A DNA stretch of 64,000 nt. Origin: Aquanectria penicillioides. Lineage: Eukaryota; Ascomycota; Sordariomycetes; Hypocreales; Nectriaceae. The stretch is taken from NCBI GenBank assembly GCA_003415625.1, contig PYIU01000001.1, forward strand, positions 4,216,746 to 4,280,745. Direction: 5' to 3'. Below, in pieces: positions 11,213 through 23,130 of this stretch. The notes beneath the pieces are model-generated. The model worked only from the letters and a program-made list of their open reading frames with translations, was not told where the DNA came from and made no database searches. The translations under genes were made by a program, and so were the position numbers. The first letter of the stretch is position 1. The number at the start of each line of letters is the position of its first letter.

Positions 11213-13268
11213 ATGGACAACGACCTTTTCATAAGAAATGGCGTGTCCGTAGGAGGCTCCGACCGCCCTGGCTGGTACAAGGTTGTTGGCATTAGTCTGG
11301 CCGCCGCCTCCGGCCTCTTCATCGGCGTCTCTTTTGTCCTCAAGAAGATGGGTCTCTTGCGCGCAAACGAAAAGTACCATGAGGTTGCCGGCGAAGGATA
11401 TGGATACCTCAAGAACGCTTTCTGGTGGAGCGGAATGATTCTCATGATCATTGGCGAGATTTGCAACTTTGTCGCTTACGCCTTCACGGATGCTATCCTG
11501 GTTACGCCCCTTGGTGCGCTCTCCGTCGTCATCACCACCGTCCTGTCTGCAATTTTCCTCAAAGAGCGCCTGAGCATGGTTGGAAAGGTTTCTTGCTTCC
11601 TATGCATTGTCGGATCCGTTGTCATTGTCATGAATGCGCCCGCAACGTCGTCAGTCGCCGACATCCAACAGATGCAACACTACGTTATTGCGCCCGGTTT
11701 CCTCTCCTACGCAGGTGTTATTATTGTGGGATCCATTATCACCGCCTTCTGGGCTGGACCCAAATGGGGCAACAAGAACATGCTTGTTTACATCTCCATC
11801 TGCAGTTGGGTTGGCGGCTTGAGCGTCGTCTCCACCCAGGGCTTGGGCGCTGCCATCATCGCTTGGATCGGTGGCAAGCCTCAGTACAAGGAGTGGTTCT
11901 TTTGGGTCTTGTTCGTCTTCGTCATTGGCACACTCCTCACCGAGATCGTCTTTCTCAATGTAAGTTGCGCGGGACCGCTGTGTGCGGTGCAATCGCTGAA
12001 CCTCCGTCTAGAAAGCTCTAAACATCTTCAATGCCGCCCTGGTAACCCCTACCTACTACGTTTACTTTACTAGCACCACTATTATTACCTCCGCGGTTTT
12101 ATTTCAAGGATTTAAGGGAACGGCTTCATCAATTGTGACGGTGGTATTCGGTTTCCTAACTATATGTTCCGGCGTCGTCTTACTACAACTCTCAAAATCC
12201 GCCAAGGATGTTCCCGACGCCGCCGTCTTTAGCGGCGATCTTGACCAGATTCAAACGATTGCCGAACAAGAGCAACCCGAATCTGAGCCCAAAGCCGATG
12301 CGATTCGAGGAACCGCTGCAATTATGCGCCAGATTTCCCAGCGAAGACTCCGGATGGAGGCGGAGGAATTGAAGCGAATGCACGAGGAAAAGATGATGAT
12401 GGAGACCATGGAGCCCATTAGCGAAAATGGACAGCCACAGTGGGAATGGGATGGCTTAAGACGAAGAAGGACTATGACATTGCGATCCCAGAGCATTCGC
12501 TCCAGACCGCCGACCACGCCGCCCCCATCCGAGCCCCGGCTCAATCCCCCGCGAACTCCCCGTACGCCTCAGGCTCATCCTCCGCTGGGCATGTCTCATT
12601 TCCCTACAGAGGAGGACGACTACGACGACAATGACCGAAGCACCATCTTCTCAAGTATCGCAGGGACGATCCGCGGCCGAAACCGGGGTAACACCAACAC
12701 TTCTTCCCTATTGCCGTACGACGAACACCCGGATGGGAAGGCTCGTAGTCCTATGCACCCTGTACCCTTGACTGAAATCACGGTCCCCCGCCAGAAACCT
12801 GATGATGAGGCTGGTGCTTACTATGGTCCCACACGAGAACATGTATTCGACCCTGACACGGAGTATCGCGGCGCTTCTGCGGGTAGTGGCCAGAGCCTTG
12901 CCCCCCCTACACCGCCGCCGCATGGAGCTCGGCGCCAATTCTCGTTTCATAACGTTTTCCGAAGACCTCACTCGTCGCGCATTTCAGAGCCTACAGAGGA
13001 AGAGCGTGTAGGCCTGGTCAAGGAGGCGGGTGCCGAGCCCCCGCAAGGACATAAACGAGTCGACAGCCATGATAGCCACGACAGCATCCAGTCTGAGAGT
13101 GAGAGGTCTTACGATGAGCACGATGACAAGCTTTACGATGACCCAAACGCCGGAATTGAAGGCCGGCGGCATGATCGCCACGATCGCCACGATCGCGACT
13201 ACCAGCCCGATCACAAACGCGATAACCAACGTGGCCCAGGTGGCGCCAGCGGATCGGTGTTCCTCTGA
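11213..13268 (+). CDS. NIPA-family (DUF803) magnesium transporter with long disordered C-terminal tail
   Basis: Two exons: 11213..11959 and 12012..13268, with a 52-nt intron (GTAAGT donor, GCTGAAC branch region, TAG acceptor). The product is 667 residues. Residues about 1-310 form the multi-pass membrane core of the NIPA family, drug/metabolite-transporter-like proteins that import Mg2+. Visible marks are the first helix with SFVLKKMGL, ICNFVAYAFTDAILVTPLGALSVV, LSAIFLKERLSMVGK, and after the splice KALNIFNAALVTPTYYVYF. The remaining half is hydrophilic and probably disordered and cytosolic, with a Glu/Met-rich coiled segment, Arg/Pro/Thr-rich stretches and HDR triplets near 13170-13200. Substrate assignment follows the family and is not shown here. 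The start at 11213 begins MDNDLFIRNGV; an upstream in-frame alternative lacks an ATG. Confidence 0.9.
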
Positions 13269-14091
13269 GTCAACGGCTACGAGTGCGACGGCGTTCACCG
13301 GGAAACCCATGCATCTATCTGTAAGGCGTTTGTAGGCGTTCTCTTTTTTGTGTTTTGAGATATTGTTTTGAATGGGAAAAGGGCCGTGGGGCCCATGGCG
13401 ATTGTATAGTATCACGGCCCTCCTACGTACGACTAGACACTTTTGGTGGATTGGAGCACACGCGCACATGATTGGACAGTGGTATATAAGAATCGAGGTT
13501 CTCTCGGAAACATGAGAGAGATTTCGTGGGCTGGATATCGGTAGCAACGCGACATGAATCGACAGCAGTTTATACGTCGTCTCGACCAATTATTCTTCTA
13601 CATACTCTTCCCTATGCTCTCTAGCTTTGTGAAAATCTGCAACTTTTTACCCCCCATTACGATCTAGAGGGCCAACCTTTGTCGTTCCGAAAGAGTGGTT
13701 GTCCAAATGGTGCATATCATGTGGTAGTTCCCTTTTTTGTTGTTGTCTTTTTAAAGATCGTCCATGACGCTCTATGTCGTCTCTATCTTCTTACACAAGA
13801 GATTCCACCCTCCCTGGTCCAAACGCCGCGCCATGAAGCAAGGGCCCGAAATAAAAGAGACAGACCGTGTTACAGCCACTGCAATGCCATGCCGCTAAAC
13901 TCCGAAGAAATAAGGAAAAGAGCAGAGAAGAAAAGAAAAGAAGAGAAAAGAAAAGACCATGTCAACGTCCAAAGCCCGGTATCAAAAACACACTCCGTTT
14001 CTCCATACCCTCATCGTCGTCATGCTCGCTTTGCTCTCGCCCCGTTTCTGTTGCGTCCAAATGATGCGGGGAGGTGGGAGCAGGCCCAGAT
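13269..14091. other. Intergenic, between convergent genes
   Basis: About 820 bases between the ends of the NIPA-type gene (+) and the CHIP-like gene (-). It contains an A/G-rich stretch near 13905-13960 and holds both 3' UTRs. No gene was seen. Confidence 0.6.
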
Positions 14092-15067
14092 TTACCAATC
14101 GACTGCCCAGCCATTCTGCTCCAAAAACTCCTCGCATGCCTGCTTCAAGCCAAGGTTCGGCCGCAGCTCCGTGGGAAGCAGGGTTCGCGGGTGAGAGGGT
14201 CGATTTGGTTTCGGCGGAGATGTTCCATTATCGAGGCGCGTTCATAGGATTTGCCCGTCTTTGTCTGTTTGAGCGAATGTTAGTACACTGGGCAGACCAG
14301 CGGGAATGCCTGCGAAAGGGAGGAATGAGTGTCAAGCCTTACAATAACAGGGTCAATCATGATGCCAAAGCTGATGTCGTCGATGGCCCACTCAGGAACC
14401 TCCCTCCTCTTCTCCGAGTCGGCCCTCGCCCGCTCAAAGATTTCCTTCATTCTTGCGGCCTTGGCTTCGCACTCCTCCTCGATCTCCTTCTGCTCCCCCT
14501 CATCCATTGCATCTACAATGGCTGTCGCCTTCTCGCCCTCGAGCAGCCCAAGGACCTCCCTTTCCAGATCCCTCGTTTCGCGGATTCGCTTGCGTTCACG
14601 TTCGTCCCATCGGTCCTTCTTGCACTTGAGAACCAGGGCTGTGACGGCGGCAAGTGACTTGTCATTCGTGGCGGCGCAGATGGCATGGGCCCGCAGAGCG
14701 CTTTTGAGGCCGCCGTCGAAGTCGCGCATGGCGACCTGGGCCTGGGCGAGGTAGTAGTTGGCCTTCATGTTGTCGGGGGCCAGGGCGAGGCAAGCTTCGC
14801 AGTCGGTGATGACGGAGTCCCAGTACCCAAGCTTAAGCCTGGCCATGGCGCGGTTAGTGTACAGAGCGGGGTTCTTGGCATCGGCGATGATGCTATCCAG
14901 GCTGCATTAGTCGATTATCTCGCGAGACATAGCAAGGCGATGAGACATCGGGCTCGCTTTGGCGGGAGAAGTGCTTACGCCTTGGAGTAGAGGCTGTCGG
15001 CGCCAACATAGTCGCCAGCCTGGAAGCACCGGTTTCCTTCCTCCTTTAATTGTAGTGATTTTGACAT
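14092..15067 (-). CDS. CHIP/STUB1-like TPR and U-box E3 ubiquitin ligase, frame broken in the U-box
   Basis: Three exons: 15067..14979, 14901..14343 and 14264..14092. Introns of 77 and 78 nt have GTAAG donors and CTAAT/ACTAAC branch points. TPR repeats occupy about residues 1-110 (EEGNRCFQAGDYVGADSLYS, NPALYTNRAMARLKLGYWDS, ANYYLAQAQVAMRDF) and should bind Hsp70/Hsp90 C-termini. A charged helical linker (DERERKRIRETRDLEREV) follows, then a U-box (AIDDISFGIMIDPVI, GKSYERASIMEHL, IDPLTREP) that recruits an E2 to ubiquitinate chaperone clients. Odd point: after LTREP the frame shifts. The U-box C-terminal half (LRPNLGLKQACEEFLEQNGW) continues one frame over to a TAA at 14092, as if one C were lost from the C run at 14181-14183. 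Read literally, translation stops at TGA 14145-14147 with a nine-residue wrong tail. Expected full length is 273 residues. Sequencing error or real truncation cannot be separated here. Confidence 0.85.
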
Positions 15068-16570
15068 GACGAAGATGTGTTGAAGAGATTATTTGGGCCA
15101 AGTGTTGGCAGAAAAGAACTAGGAGAGGAGATGATGTCGTCCAAAACCGAGAACGGGGGGGTATCACCAAGTGAACAAACAACTGGGGCGTGGCAGAGAG
15201 TTCGCGGTGGGAACAGCATGCGACGAAGCGCGTTGTCTAATAGTGTTCGATAGCGCCGCAAAAGCCAAGGACGGACAGAAAAAAAGGGAGCACAATCCAG
15301 CAAAGGAGTGCGGAAATTGAAAGGCCGAAGACGGTTGAAAGAAGAGGGTTCTGTGGACACGCCCTCCCCGAGACGAGGGGCAAGATAATGCCAGCAGCTC
15401 TGTGCAGCACAGCGCAGGACTGGGTGGTTGCAGCGTTCGATCGCCGCAGCCCAGCCGTGACAGGGTCCCCTGAGCTGCCAGTGCTGGATCCTTGTATCAG
15501 GAGCTGGCGATGATTGGATTTCTAAGCGCGTCCGCTGCAATTAGAACGTTCGAGAAGCGGGTGCGGGGTGGAGCGGGCGGGAGACTGCACACCAAAAGTG
15601 CATGTGGCTGGTAACTGGGTTGTGTGTGGGGGAGGGGGACCTTGGTTTCCAAGACGGGAGTGAGCGTGTTGGCCCAGTTGGATCCAAGAGGCATGTGTCC
15701 GTCTCTCATATGTCTCAGGTTAAATGGAAAGGCTTATTTGGGCAAGTGGGCAAGGGTTGAAATACATACGTGCACTGTCATGACTTCGTTCGTCAAGGGC
15801 TCTACATTTCAGCTACGTGCACAAGGCACATCACGTCACATTCATCACATTACCTTTCGCCAAAGCGGAATGAGGGCATCCCGTTGAGGCTCGGCGGAAG
15901 GGAAACTTTATTGACAACCTTTATTGAGACTGACCAAGTTGCTATCTGAACCTTTTGCCGGTGTGGCGCTACTGGAGTGAGATTGACGTCTCGACTCGGT
16001 CGCAAGGCTATGCTGAGCAAACTAAACAACCATGTAGTGATCCCTTTCCCAGATCCAAGACTCGATGAAGTTCCTCCAGAGGCACTTGTGTGGTCCCATC
16101 GTGACACTTCCCTTGAGTCTTTGGTATTCTGCCATCATGATCAAAAACAAATCCAAACTCCAAATCAAAACCGAAATCCCTATTCCAGCCATCCCACTTC
16201 CTAGAGCCTATTGGCTGCTCAGAAGTCTGCAAGCATTCCCAATTTGTTGTTCCCCCAGAAGTCGTCCGTTAGCACAGTAGGATGTGGGTCCTTTGAGTGA
16301 TCAGACATGAGTTCATCCAAGTGCAGGTCGACAACTTCTTCACAAGTGTAAACCATCAATCACAAAACCAGTCGACAATGCTTCATAGGCGTGAGCCATT
16401 CTCTGTAAAGTGGCAAACAAATTCTGTGTCGAAAAATCTCAAAACTCCGAAAATCAGTGTGGTATCGTTGTCGTCGCGTCAAAAGCGTTGTCTCAGGTCA
16501 AGATGTTGTAGTGTCGCAATGTGCGACAAGGTGTTGCCGTGTGGCGTTGGGTTGTTGGGGAGTCGATAGT
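15068..16570. other. Intergenic region
   Basis: About 1.5 kb between the CHIP-like gene start and the P450 stop codon. Short open frames exist on both strands but none has recognisable features or plausible splicing. The part near 15068-15500 is the upstream region of the CHIP-like gene. Confidence 0.5.
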
Positions 16571-18504
16571 TTACAGCTGAGTGAGCTTGACAACCATCTT
16601 CTCCTTGGGTCGAAGAGTGAAAGTCGGACTAGCGATCTCGATAGGTCCATCATGAACTCGGTCAATCTGGAATCGAGTCACTAGTTCCGCCAGGATGAGC
16701 TTCATTTCGAGGATAGTGAGCTGTTTTCCGATGCACATGCGAGGTCCATTGTGGAACGTCTCAAATGCAAAGGAGTTGTTGGCAGGGCCGTTGGAGTCAT
16801 ACCAGCGGTCCGGGTTGAAGTCGGAGGCATCCGGGCCCCAGACAGTGGGGTTAAGGTTCATAACAGCAGGAGAGAGCTGAATTACAGTGCCTTTGGGGAT
16901 GTAGATGCCTGCGATTTCAATGTTCTTGGTCGCTTCGCGTGGGGCTAGAGCCACTATTGACATAGATTAGTTACCGCAACAAACCTCGTGGAGTGGAGAG
17001 GAGGGGGAGGGCGAGGAAACTTACCCGCGCAGTAGTGACGAAGAACCTCGTTGATGAAGTTGCTGAGGTATCTGGACTTGTCGATGCTGGTGCCTGCATG
17101 CTTCAAGTTCAGAAGGTCGCTTCGAAGACGTTGTTGAATGTGAGGGTTGCAAGAAAGTTCGTGGACTGCCCAGATGAGGGAGCAGGCAGTGGTATCATGT
17201 CCTAGAAAAAAAAACATGTCAGTACAGGTATCCAGCCAAGGGAGTAGGGTCGATTTTTTTCGTGTCTTACCAAGGATCATGAGGTTCACAACCTAGAAGT
17301 TACTTGTTAGCATCAATGTCCAGGATATCCATGGGCAGGATGGGGTGGCACTCACATATTCGACAATCTGGTTCTGGCCCCAGAAGTGATCTTGATGTTC
17401 AACCAGACCTTGGAGGGCGTCGGCAAAGTGAGCTTCACCTTTGTAGAACGCCTTGCATCTGTTGGAAACAAGGTCTCGGATGAACTCGCGACCGACTTCG
17501 TACTGGATGGCGAAATCTCGAATCTCCTGGATAGGAAGATACTGTCGGATTGGGATGATAGAGTTGATGTAGTTGATGACATGGCCGAGGGTGGATGGTT
17601 TCATGGTGGTGGTGAAGGCCTTGTAGAGGGGCGAACTGTTGGATTCGAGGTGGTTGAAGTCGATGGTGAAAGTCTCCATGCCGATGACATCGAGGACTGT
17701 CTTCCAAATGTTGGTCTCGACTGGAATTACTGTTAGCCTTTTGTGATGCCCACCGGGTGGCGGCGCGGGTGGGGAAGGGAAGCTACTTACTCTCAACGTG
17801 TCCGTCCTCATTCATCTTGCTGGCTAGAACATCGCCAAGTTGCTTGGCCTTGCGGCCGATGAAGTCGTAAGAGTGTCGAAGTCGAGGTGCAGTGAAGGGG
17901 CCTGCATCGGGTTAGTATCTCTTTTCTGTTGCAGATCTGAGAAGAAAACTTACGTGAAATGGAAGCTCGACGCATCTTGTGCAGAACTCCTTCGACAAAG
18001 GGAAGACCATCTCCGATGATCTCGTGGGCGAAGCTTCGGGCGAATGCTGGCTTGACGAAGAAGGAGGCCTTGGTCTGGAGGACTTCCTTGTAGGCTTGAA
18101 GGCTGTTGACGACGAGGGTTTCAGTGTTGGCAAAGTTGAGGTAGCGAATGAAGTGAGCATCGGGCCACTGGCCAGACCAGTTCAAGAAGAGCTCGGGAAG
18201 CCAAGCGACCTTCAAGAACTTTGGAGTCTGACCCAGGAAGAAGGTATTATCCTGTGATTTCGTTAACGATTCTCGGCAGTCGTGATGAGAGGTGAGGAAG
18301 GCCACTTACCTGAGGACCTGGGATGCTGCGGAGAGGGGAGGCGTGGAAGGGATAGATGAAGACCTTGTAGATGAAGGCGAGGAAGAACCAGAGGGGGATC
18401 ATAACAGTGAAGAGGGCGATCATGAGGTGCATGAACTCCGACATCAAGTTCGGCCTCATCGCGAAGGCTATGAGGCCGGTTAAGAACCCCATGGTGAAGG
18501 TCAT
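16571..18504 (-). CDS. Cytochrome P450 monooxygenase (microsomal type)
   Basis: Seven exons: 18504..18310, 18251..17954, 17901..17791, 17720..17356, 17292..17271, 17201..17025 and 16953..16571. Introns are 52-71 nt and all phases agree, giving 516 residues without breaks. An N-terminal membrane anchor (LMIALFTVMIPLWFFLAFIY) is followed by a proline hinge (RSIPGPQ). P450 marks in order: I-helix LMILGHDTTAC, K-helix ExxR as NEVLRHYC, PERF-like FNPDRWY, and the haem loop FETFHNGPRMCIG with the axial cysteine near residue 463. It is expected to use O2 and electrons from P450 reductase on the ER to hydroxylate a lipid, xenobiotic or metabolite; the substrate and CYP family are not recognisable to me. 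Exon 5 is only 22 nt and carries the start of the I-helix motif. An alternative start is the ATG at 18492. Confidence 0.93.
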
Positions 18505-21019
18505 GGTGAAGCTGGCGAACTCAGGGTTTCTGAAGATCGTCAGGGAAGAGGGAGAGGTTGTTGAGAAAGGTGGCAGCAAGGCCAGAGAGTGTTTTGATGC
18601 TCGAAAGAGGATGTTGATGGATTCTGAAGGCCAAAGGCGATGGTTTGGTGACCTTGGGCAGTCAGAAAGTGAGGTTGTAGAAGTGAGGTGTGAGGGCTCG
18701 AGAGGCGGGAGGGAGGTTTCGAGGTAAACCCGGTGGGCGAGAGGTGAATTCCGGGGCTACTATGATTCAAGGCCGACTGAACGCGAGCTCGCTAGCTGTG
18801 GCCAATGGTGAACAAGGAGGCTTGCATATATCACCGAGCTGCTGGCAGCTGTCAACCACCGGGAGGTGCTCCTGAACATTCAACTCGAGGCTGTGAACGG
18901 CTTCTACGGCTCCAATGATGATTCTGAGGGCATCGGCTCTAAGAAGGCTGTTCAAGGGACGGTATCCATGAACAGAGGAACACATGATGAGGCAATAGTA
19001 GAGGTGTAACTCGAGGAGATGGTGAAGGGCGAGGTGAATTGAGCTCTGCGGATGTTCGAGGTACCCCTGTGGATGGACTGGCCCTTACACTATGTTACTA
19101 TAATTTCTTGATGCTGAATTCCTCCCTCAATCTATAATTTGAGGACATATCAAAGGTCAACATAGGGTTAGGAGCGTCTAGCTAATAGTTTCAGAGAGCT
19201 TTCGGTTTCCTAGAGTTCAGGGGTGAAGGCTCTCGGTGGGTTGATGTTCTTGAGGGTACAGACCCCGGACGCAAACTCCAGCTACGAGGTACATCGTCAC
19301 TTCGCGAACAGAGGTCTTGATCGCTCAGGCACGTCTGAACATCGCTATGGGTCCCAGGCGCCGTACTGGGCCTGTGGCTTGGGATGAGTTCCAATCACCG
19401 GCGCCTGTTAGAATTACCTGCCGTACCATTCACGCAAAAGCTATAGTAGCAGGAACTCGTCGTTCCGACGTTGGCATTTCCCACGTTCTGACGAATTTCG
19501 TTGCCATCTACAATTATGTGTTCCACGAACGAGGCGGGTGAGACGATCCATTCTCTTAGGTCTGAGTTGCAACGGGTTCGAGCCTGTTACCTAGGATCGA
19601 ATAGGATTGCCGCATGCTTCGGGTGTGGCTTATGTGTTGGTGGGTTGGACGGGGCTTGGCAACGCGTGGGAGTTTCAGCCGCAAGGAACGATGCTCAACA
19701 AGGAACACCATCTGACTTCAAGGAGGGCAAGAGCTTGAGACGAACACTTGAGCAACGAGTATATTCTATAACAGTTGGTAGGTACAATAAATGGAAACGT
19801 GATGGCAATTGAATGTCAATTCATGGCTGCTTATCGTGGCTTCTCCAACCATCACGTGTGCTTCACGTGTGATGTGTAGTTCCCAGAACTGAGGGTGTTC
19901 AGTGGAACCTCCCCATCAAGTTCCGGTGAACTCAGGCTCATGGAGGGGCCAAACTATCCTACCATCTTCAAAATTCACTTGCAGAATTCTTGAGCATGAT
20001 ATTTCTAGCCAGTATATTTCTTCTAGGTGATAGACTTCAGTTCAAGCAAAACTAGCTTGGAGTCGGTGGTGGTTGCGGGGGAGCTCACTTCTCCGTTGCA
20101 ACCCGAACCCAGCGACCGTGAGCCTCATTGAGCCGCGCCGTATCCAGAAGCAGGGTTAGGCAACATCATTTCGGGAAGCACTAATAAAGAGGTTTCAAGG
20201 GTCAGAGGCTTCTCCAGGAAATATCCCGGCACCGATCGTGGGGGGCTGTGAGTGGTCGGCCGATACCAACTCCCCAGGCTCGATTCCCTGCTGCAGCGTC
20301 CTGCGACAACAAAGACACCCTCATGCTCCTCCTCCCCCTTCATTCGCTCAATGCTAAGTCGCTCTATATTCTCCCGGGGTGTAATGCGGAATAAATCTTT
20401 CATATCCGCTGACCGACGACCATGATGGTCTCGGGTCACCCCTCCCCCCTGGTCGCGAGCAACGTAAGCACCAGACAATTCACCCCCACACCCGCGACCG
20501 CGGCCGCCTAAAACGAGCTGACTTGCATCAATTTCTCATCAAGTACCATGATAAATAAGCTTCTCACCACACAAAGCACGTTCTTCAACTCTTATTTGGA
20601 TGTAATAGGCAACGCGCCAACTAGTGGCGTGTAGCATTTGCAACCATCCAGCAATCGGGCCCACGAGTCTCGGTCCGTAGGGTGAACTTCTTGGGCCCCC
20701 TCCGTCTCAAAACCACACAGCAGAGTCAAAATTTAGCACTGAGAGGGTATATGGCATTTACCCTTCCCAAACCATGATAGGTGAGAATTACAACCAACCC
20801 TGGAAGTGATCCTCGCCGTAAGCTGATATGAGCTGACCAAATGTCCCTTACACTCGGAGCATTGATCGCCGATTTTTGGCGCTGATGCCGACAATCCAGG
20901 CCAAACTACGAATGCGATTCCCATCGTCGTGTGTGTTATCTATAGAGCCGCTCCCCAGGCCTCTGGGCTGCTTGTAGTCTCGAAGTCCACAATCCTTCAA
21001 GCATCCCTAATCCTATATC
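18505..21019. other. Intergenic region between divergent P450 and MFS genes
   Basis: About 2.5 kb containing the upstream regions of the P450 (-) and the MFS transporter (+). Only short open frames are present, none convincing. No repeats or RNA genes were found. Confidence 0.5.
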
Positions 21020-22890
21020 ATGGCGATTCCTGACGGTGGAAAAATAACCGACCAGCTGGACACTGAAACTACCACGACCAGGCTCTCAACATCCGAGAAA
21101 GAGGAAGCGCAACAGCAAATCAGTGAACAAGAAAATGAAACGATCGATACTCCTCCCCCTCATCCGCGGGCGCACATTCCTCCGTGGAAGTGGAAAGGGA
21201 CCATGGCTGTTATCTTCTTATCCTGTGTCATCATCGGTATGATCAACCCTTTGCTTTCGAGCCCTTCATTTCTTTGAATGACTTTTTTCTAATGTGTTTT
21301 TCCCCCACAGGTTATGATCTCAGCAATGTTGCCAACATTCAGCCGCGGTTGTATGAGGAGTTTGGTCAAATCAACCTCCTACCCTGGATCGCCCTGTCGT
21401 ATGCTTTGGCAAACTTCTCTGTTGTGACACTTGCCCGCAAGCTCAGCCTAGCATTTGATATGCGCACCATCTTCATCATAAACCAGTGCATATTTATTGC
21501 CGGCTCTGCTATCGCGGGTGCTGCCAAATCAATGCATACCATCATTGTGGGCAGAATCATCATGGGTATCGGCGGCTCCATCGTCCAACAAGGGTAAGCG
21601 CAGTCCTGTCCGCTGGTATTCGTCTTGGGATATCGAGGCAGACTAACTGGCTGTCGATAGTTGTTATTCGTACCTTGCCGTCCTGGCAACCCCAGCAGAA
21701 ATGACTGGCCTCTATGGTCTCGCCGGCGGTGTTTGGGCGTTGGGTCTCGTCACAGGCGGACCCATTGGCAGTGGGTTCGCAAACAACGAAACGACAACAT
21801 GGCGATGGGCTTTCTACATCAACCTCCCCTTTATCGGCCTCGCCTTTGTGCTCTCTTTGATCTGCCTCCCGAGTCACAACTTGATGGCGGATGCCCCTCT
21901 GTGGGACGAATCCGCACAATCGATCCGCTCGGCGTTTTCCTACACATGGCCTCGGGAGCCCTTTTCGCCATCTCTGTCACATTCTCCGGCTCTGTCTGGG
22001 GCTGGGGATCCGGTGCCGACATTGCGGTGTGGGTTGTGTTTAGTGTTGTGTTCATCTCTTGGGTCGCTCAACAGTACTTTTGCATCCTGACAACAAAGAA
22101 GGACAGGGCGTTCCCTGTTCACATGTTGTCTCGATCCGATCTGATGCCCCTATGGGTGGCATCTGCGTGTGCTGGCTCCTCGTACGCCATTACCCTATAC
22201 TATACGCCTCTGTTCTTCGCATTCGCTCGGGGATATGATTCAATGCAGCAGACTGTCCGACTCTTGCCCTATATCTTGGTGTTCATCCTTTTTGTCTCGC
22301 TCACCGGTCGCGTCCTTCCTAAAATCGGCCGATACTTTATCGTTTACGTCATAGGGGGAGCGATCTCCTTGGCCGCCTCAGCTGCCATGGCGAGCATTCT
22401 CGATGTGCAGGTGCCACAGTCCCAAGTCATGGCTCTCGAGGCCCTAATCGCCATGGGCGTCGGAATGACCTTCCAGCACGGCATCGCCATCTCCAACATC
22501 ATCAACAAGGACCCACTTGACCGTGTCGACAGCTTGACGATCTGTAACATGGCCCAGATGGGAGGCATATCTCTTATCCTCGCTGTTGCCGGATCAATAT
22601 TCCAAAATGTCGGCCACACGCTCCTCGTGAGGGCCCTGGGCGATGACGCTCATCTGTACTCGGACAAGGATATCCGAGAGGCCTTGGCCGGCGTGTCGTC
22701 AACCATCTGGAAGACAGAAAACGCCGATGTGCTGCGTAGCGGTATTGAAGCAGTCGCAGAAGTCATTTCTAGAGAGTTTTACCTGGTCGTCTCTTTCAGC
22801 GCGGTGTGCCTGATTTGCGGGTTTCTGATGAACTGGGAGAAGCTTGACTTCGGGCTGGCCGAGAAGAAGGAAGAATCATCATCAGTTTGA
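21020..22890 (+). CDS. MFS efflux transporter (DHA2-like, probably 14 TM), frame broken
   Basis: Three exons: 21020..21236, 21311..21593 and 21661..22890, with 74- and 67-nt introns. A hydrophilic N-terminus (about 55 residues) precedes the first helix (TMAVIFLSCVII) and a signature GYDLSNVANIQPRLYEEFG. Further membrane segments include WIALSYALANFSVVTLARK, VGRIIMGIGGSIVQQG, GLYGLAGGVWALGLVTGGPI and WRWAFYINLPFIGLAFVLS. The last is the conserved block of proton-driven drug/toxin exporters of the plasma membrane. After LPSHNLMADAPLW the frame shifts: the family sequence resumes one frame over as GRIRTIDPLGVFLHMASGAL and runs to the TGA at 22888, consistent with one G missing from the run at 21903-21905. 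No intron can explain it because no suitable acceptor lies nearby. The literal frame stops at 22088-22090. Expected length is 576 residues. The substrate is unknown; it may serve the neighbouring P450. Confidence 0.85.
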
Positions 22891-23130
22891 CGCCTGAAGC
22901 GTCTGTGGTGATAGATTGTTGTATTGAGGAAGTAGGATGTGAGCGCTTCTCGGCATGCTCTATTAGGAAAAGGAAAAGTTCATGACTACATTATAGCCGT
23001 AGCCAGAGTCCCGTTAACCACCTGGCCCTTAGCCCCTTGTTTAGAAAAAAAAAAAAACTATCCATCTTCGTACCATCACTTGAGGGTAATACACAGAACC
23101 AACGCCGACATGTCACATCTAATGTGCTCA

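Noticed and set aside
19570..19590. Possible tRNA B-box (GGGTTCGAGCC)
   Set aside because: No matching acceptor stem, A-box or anticodon arm could be folded around it.
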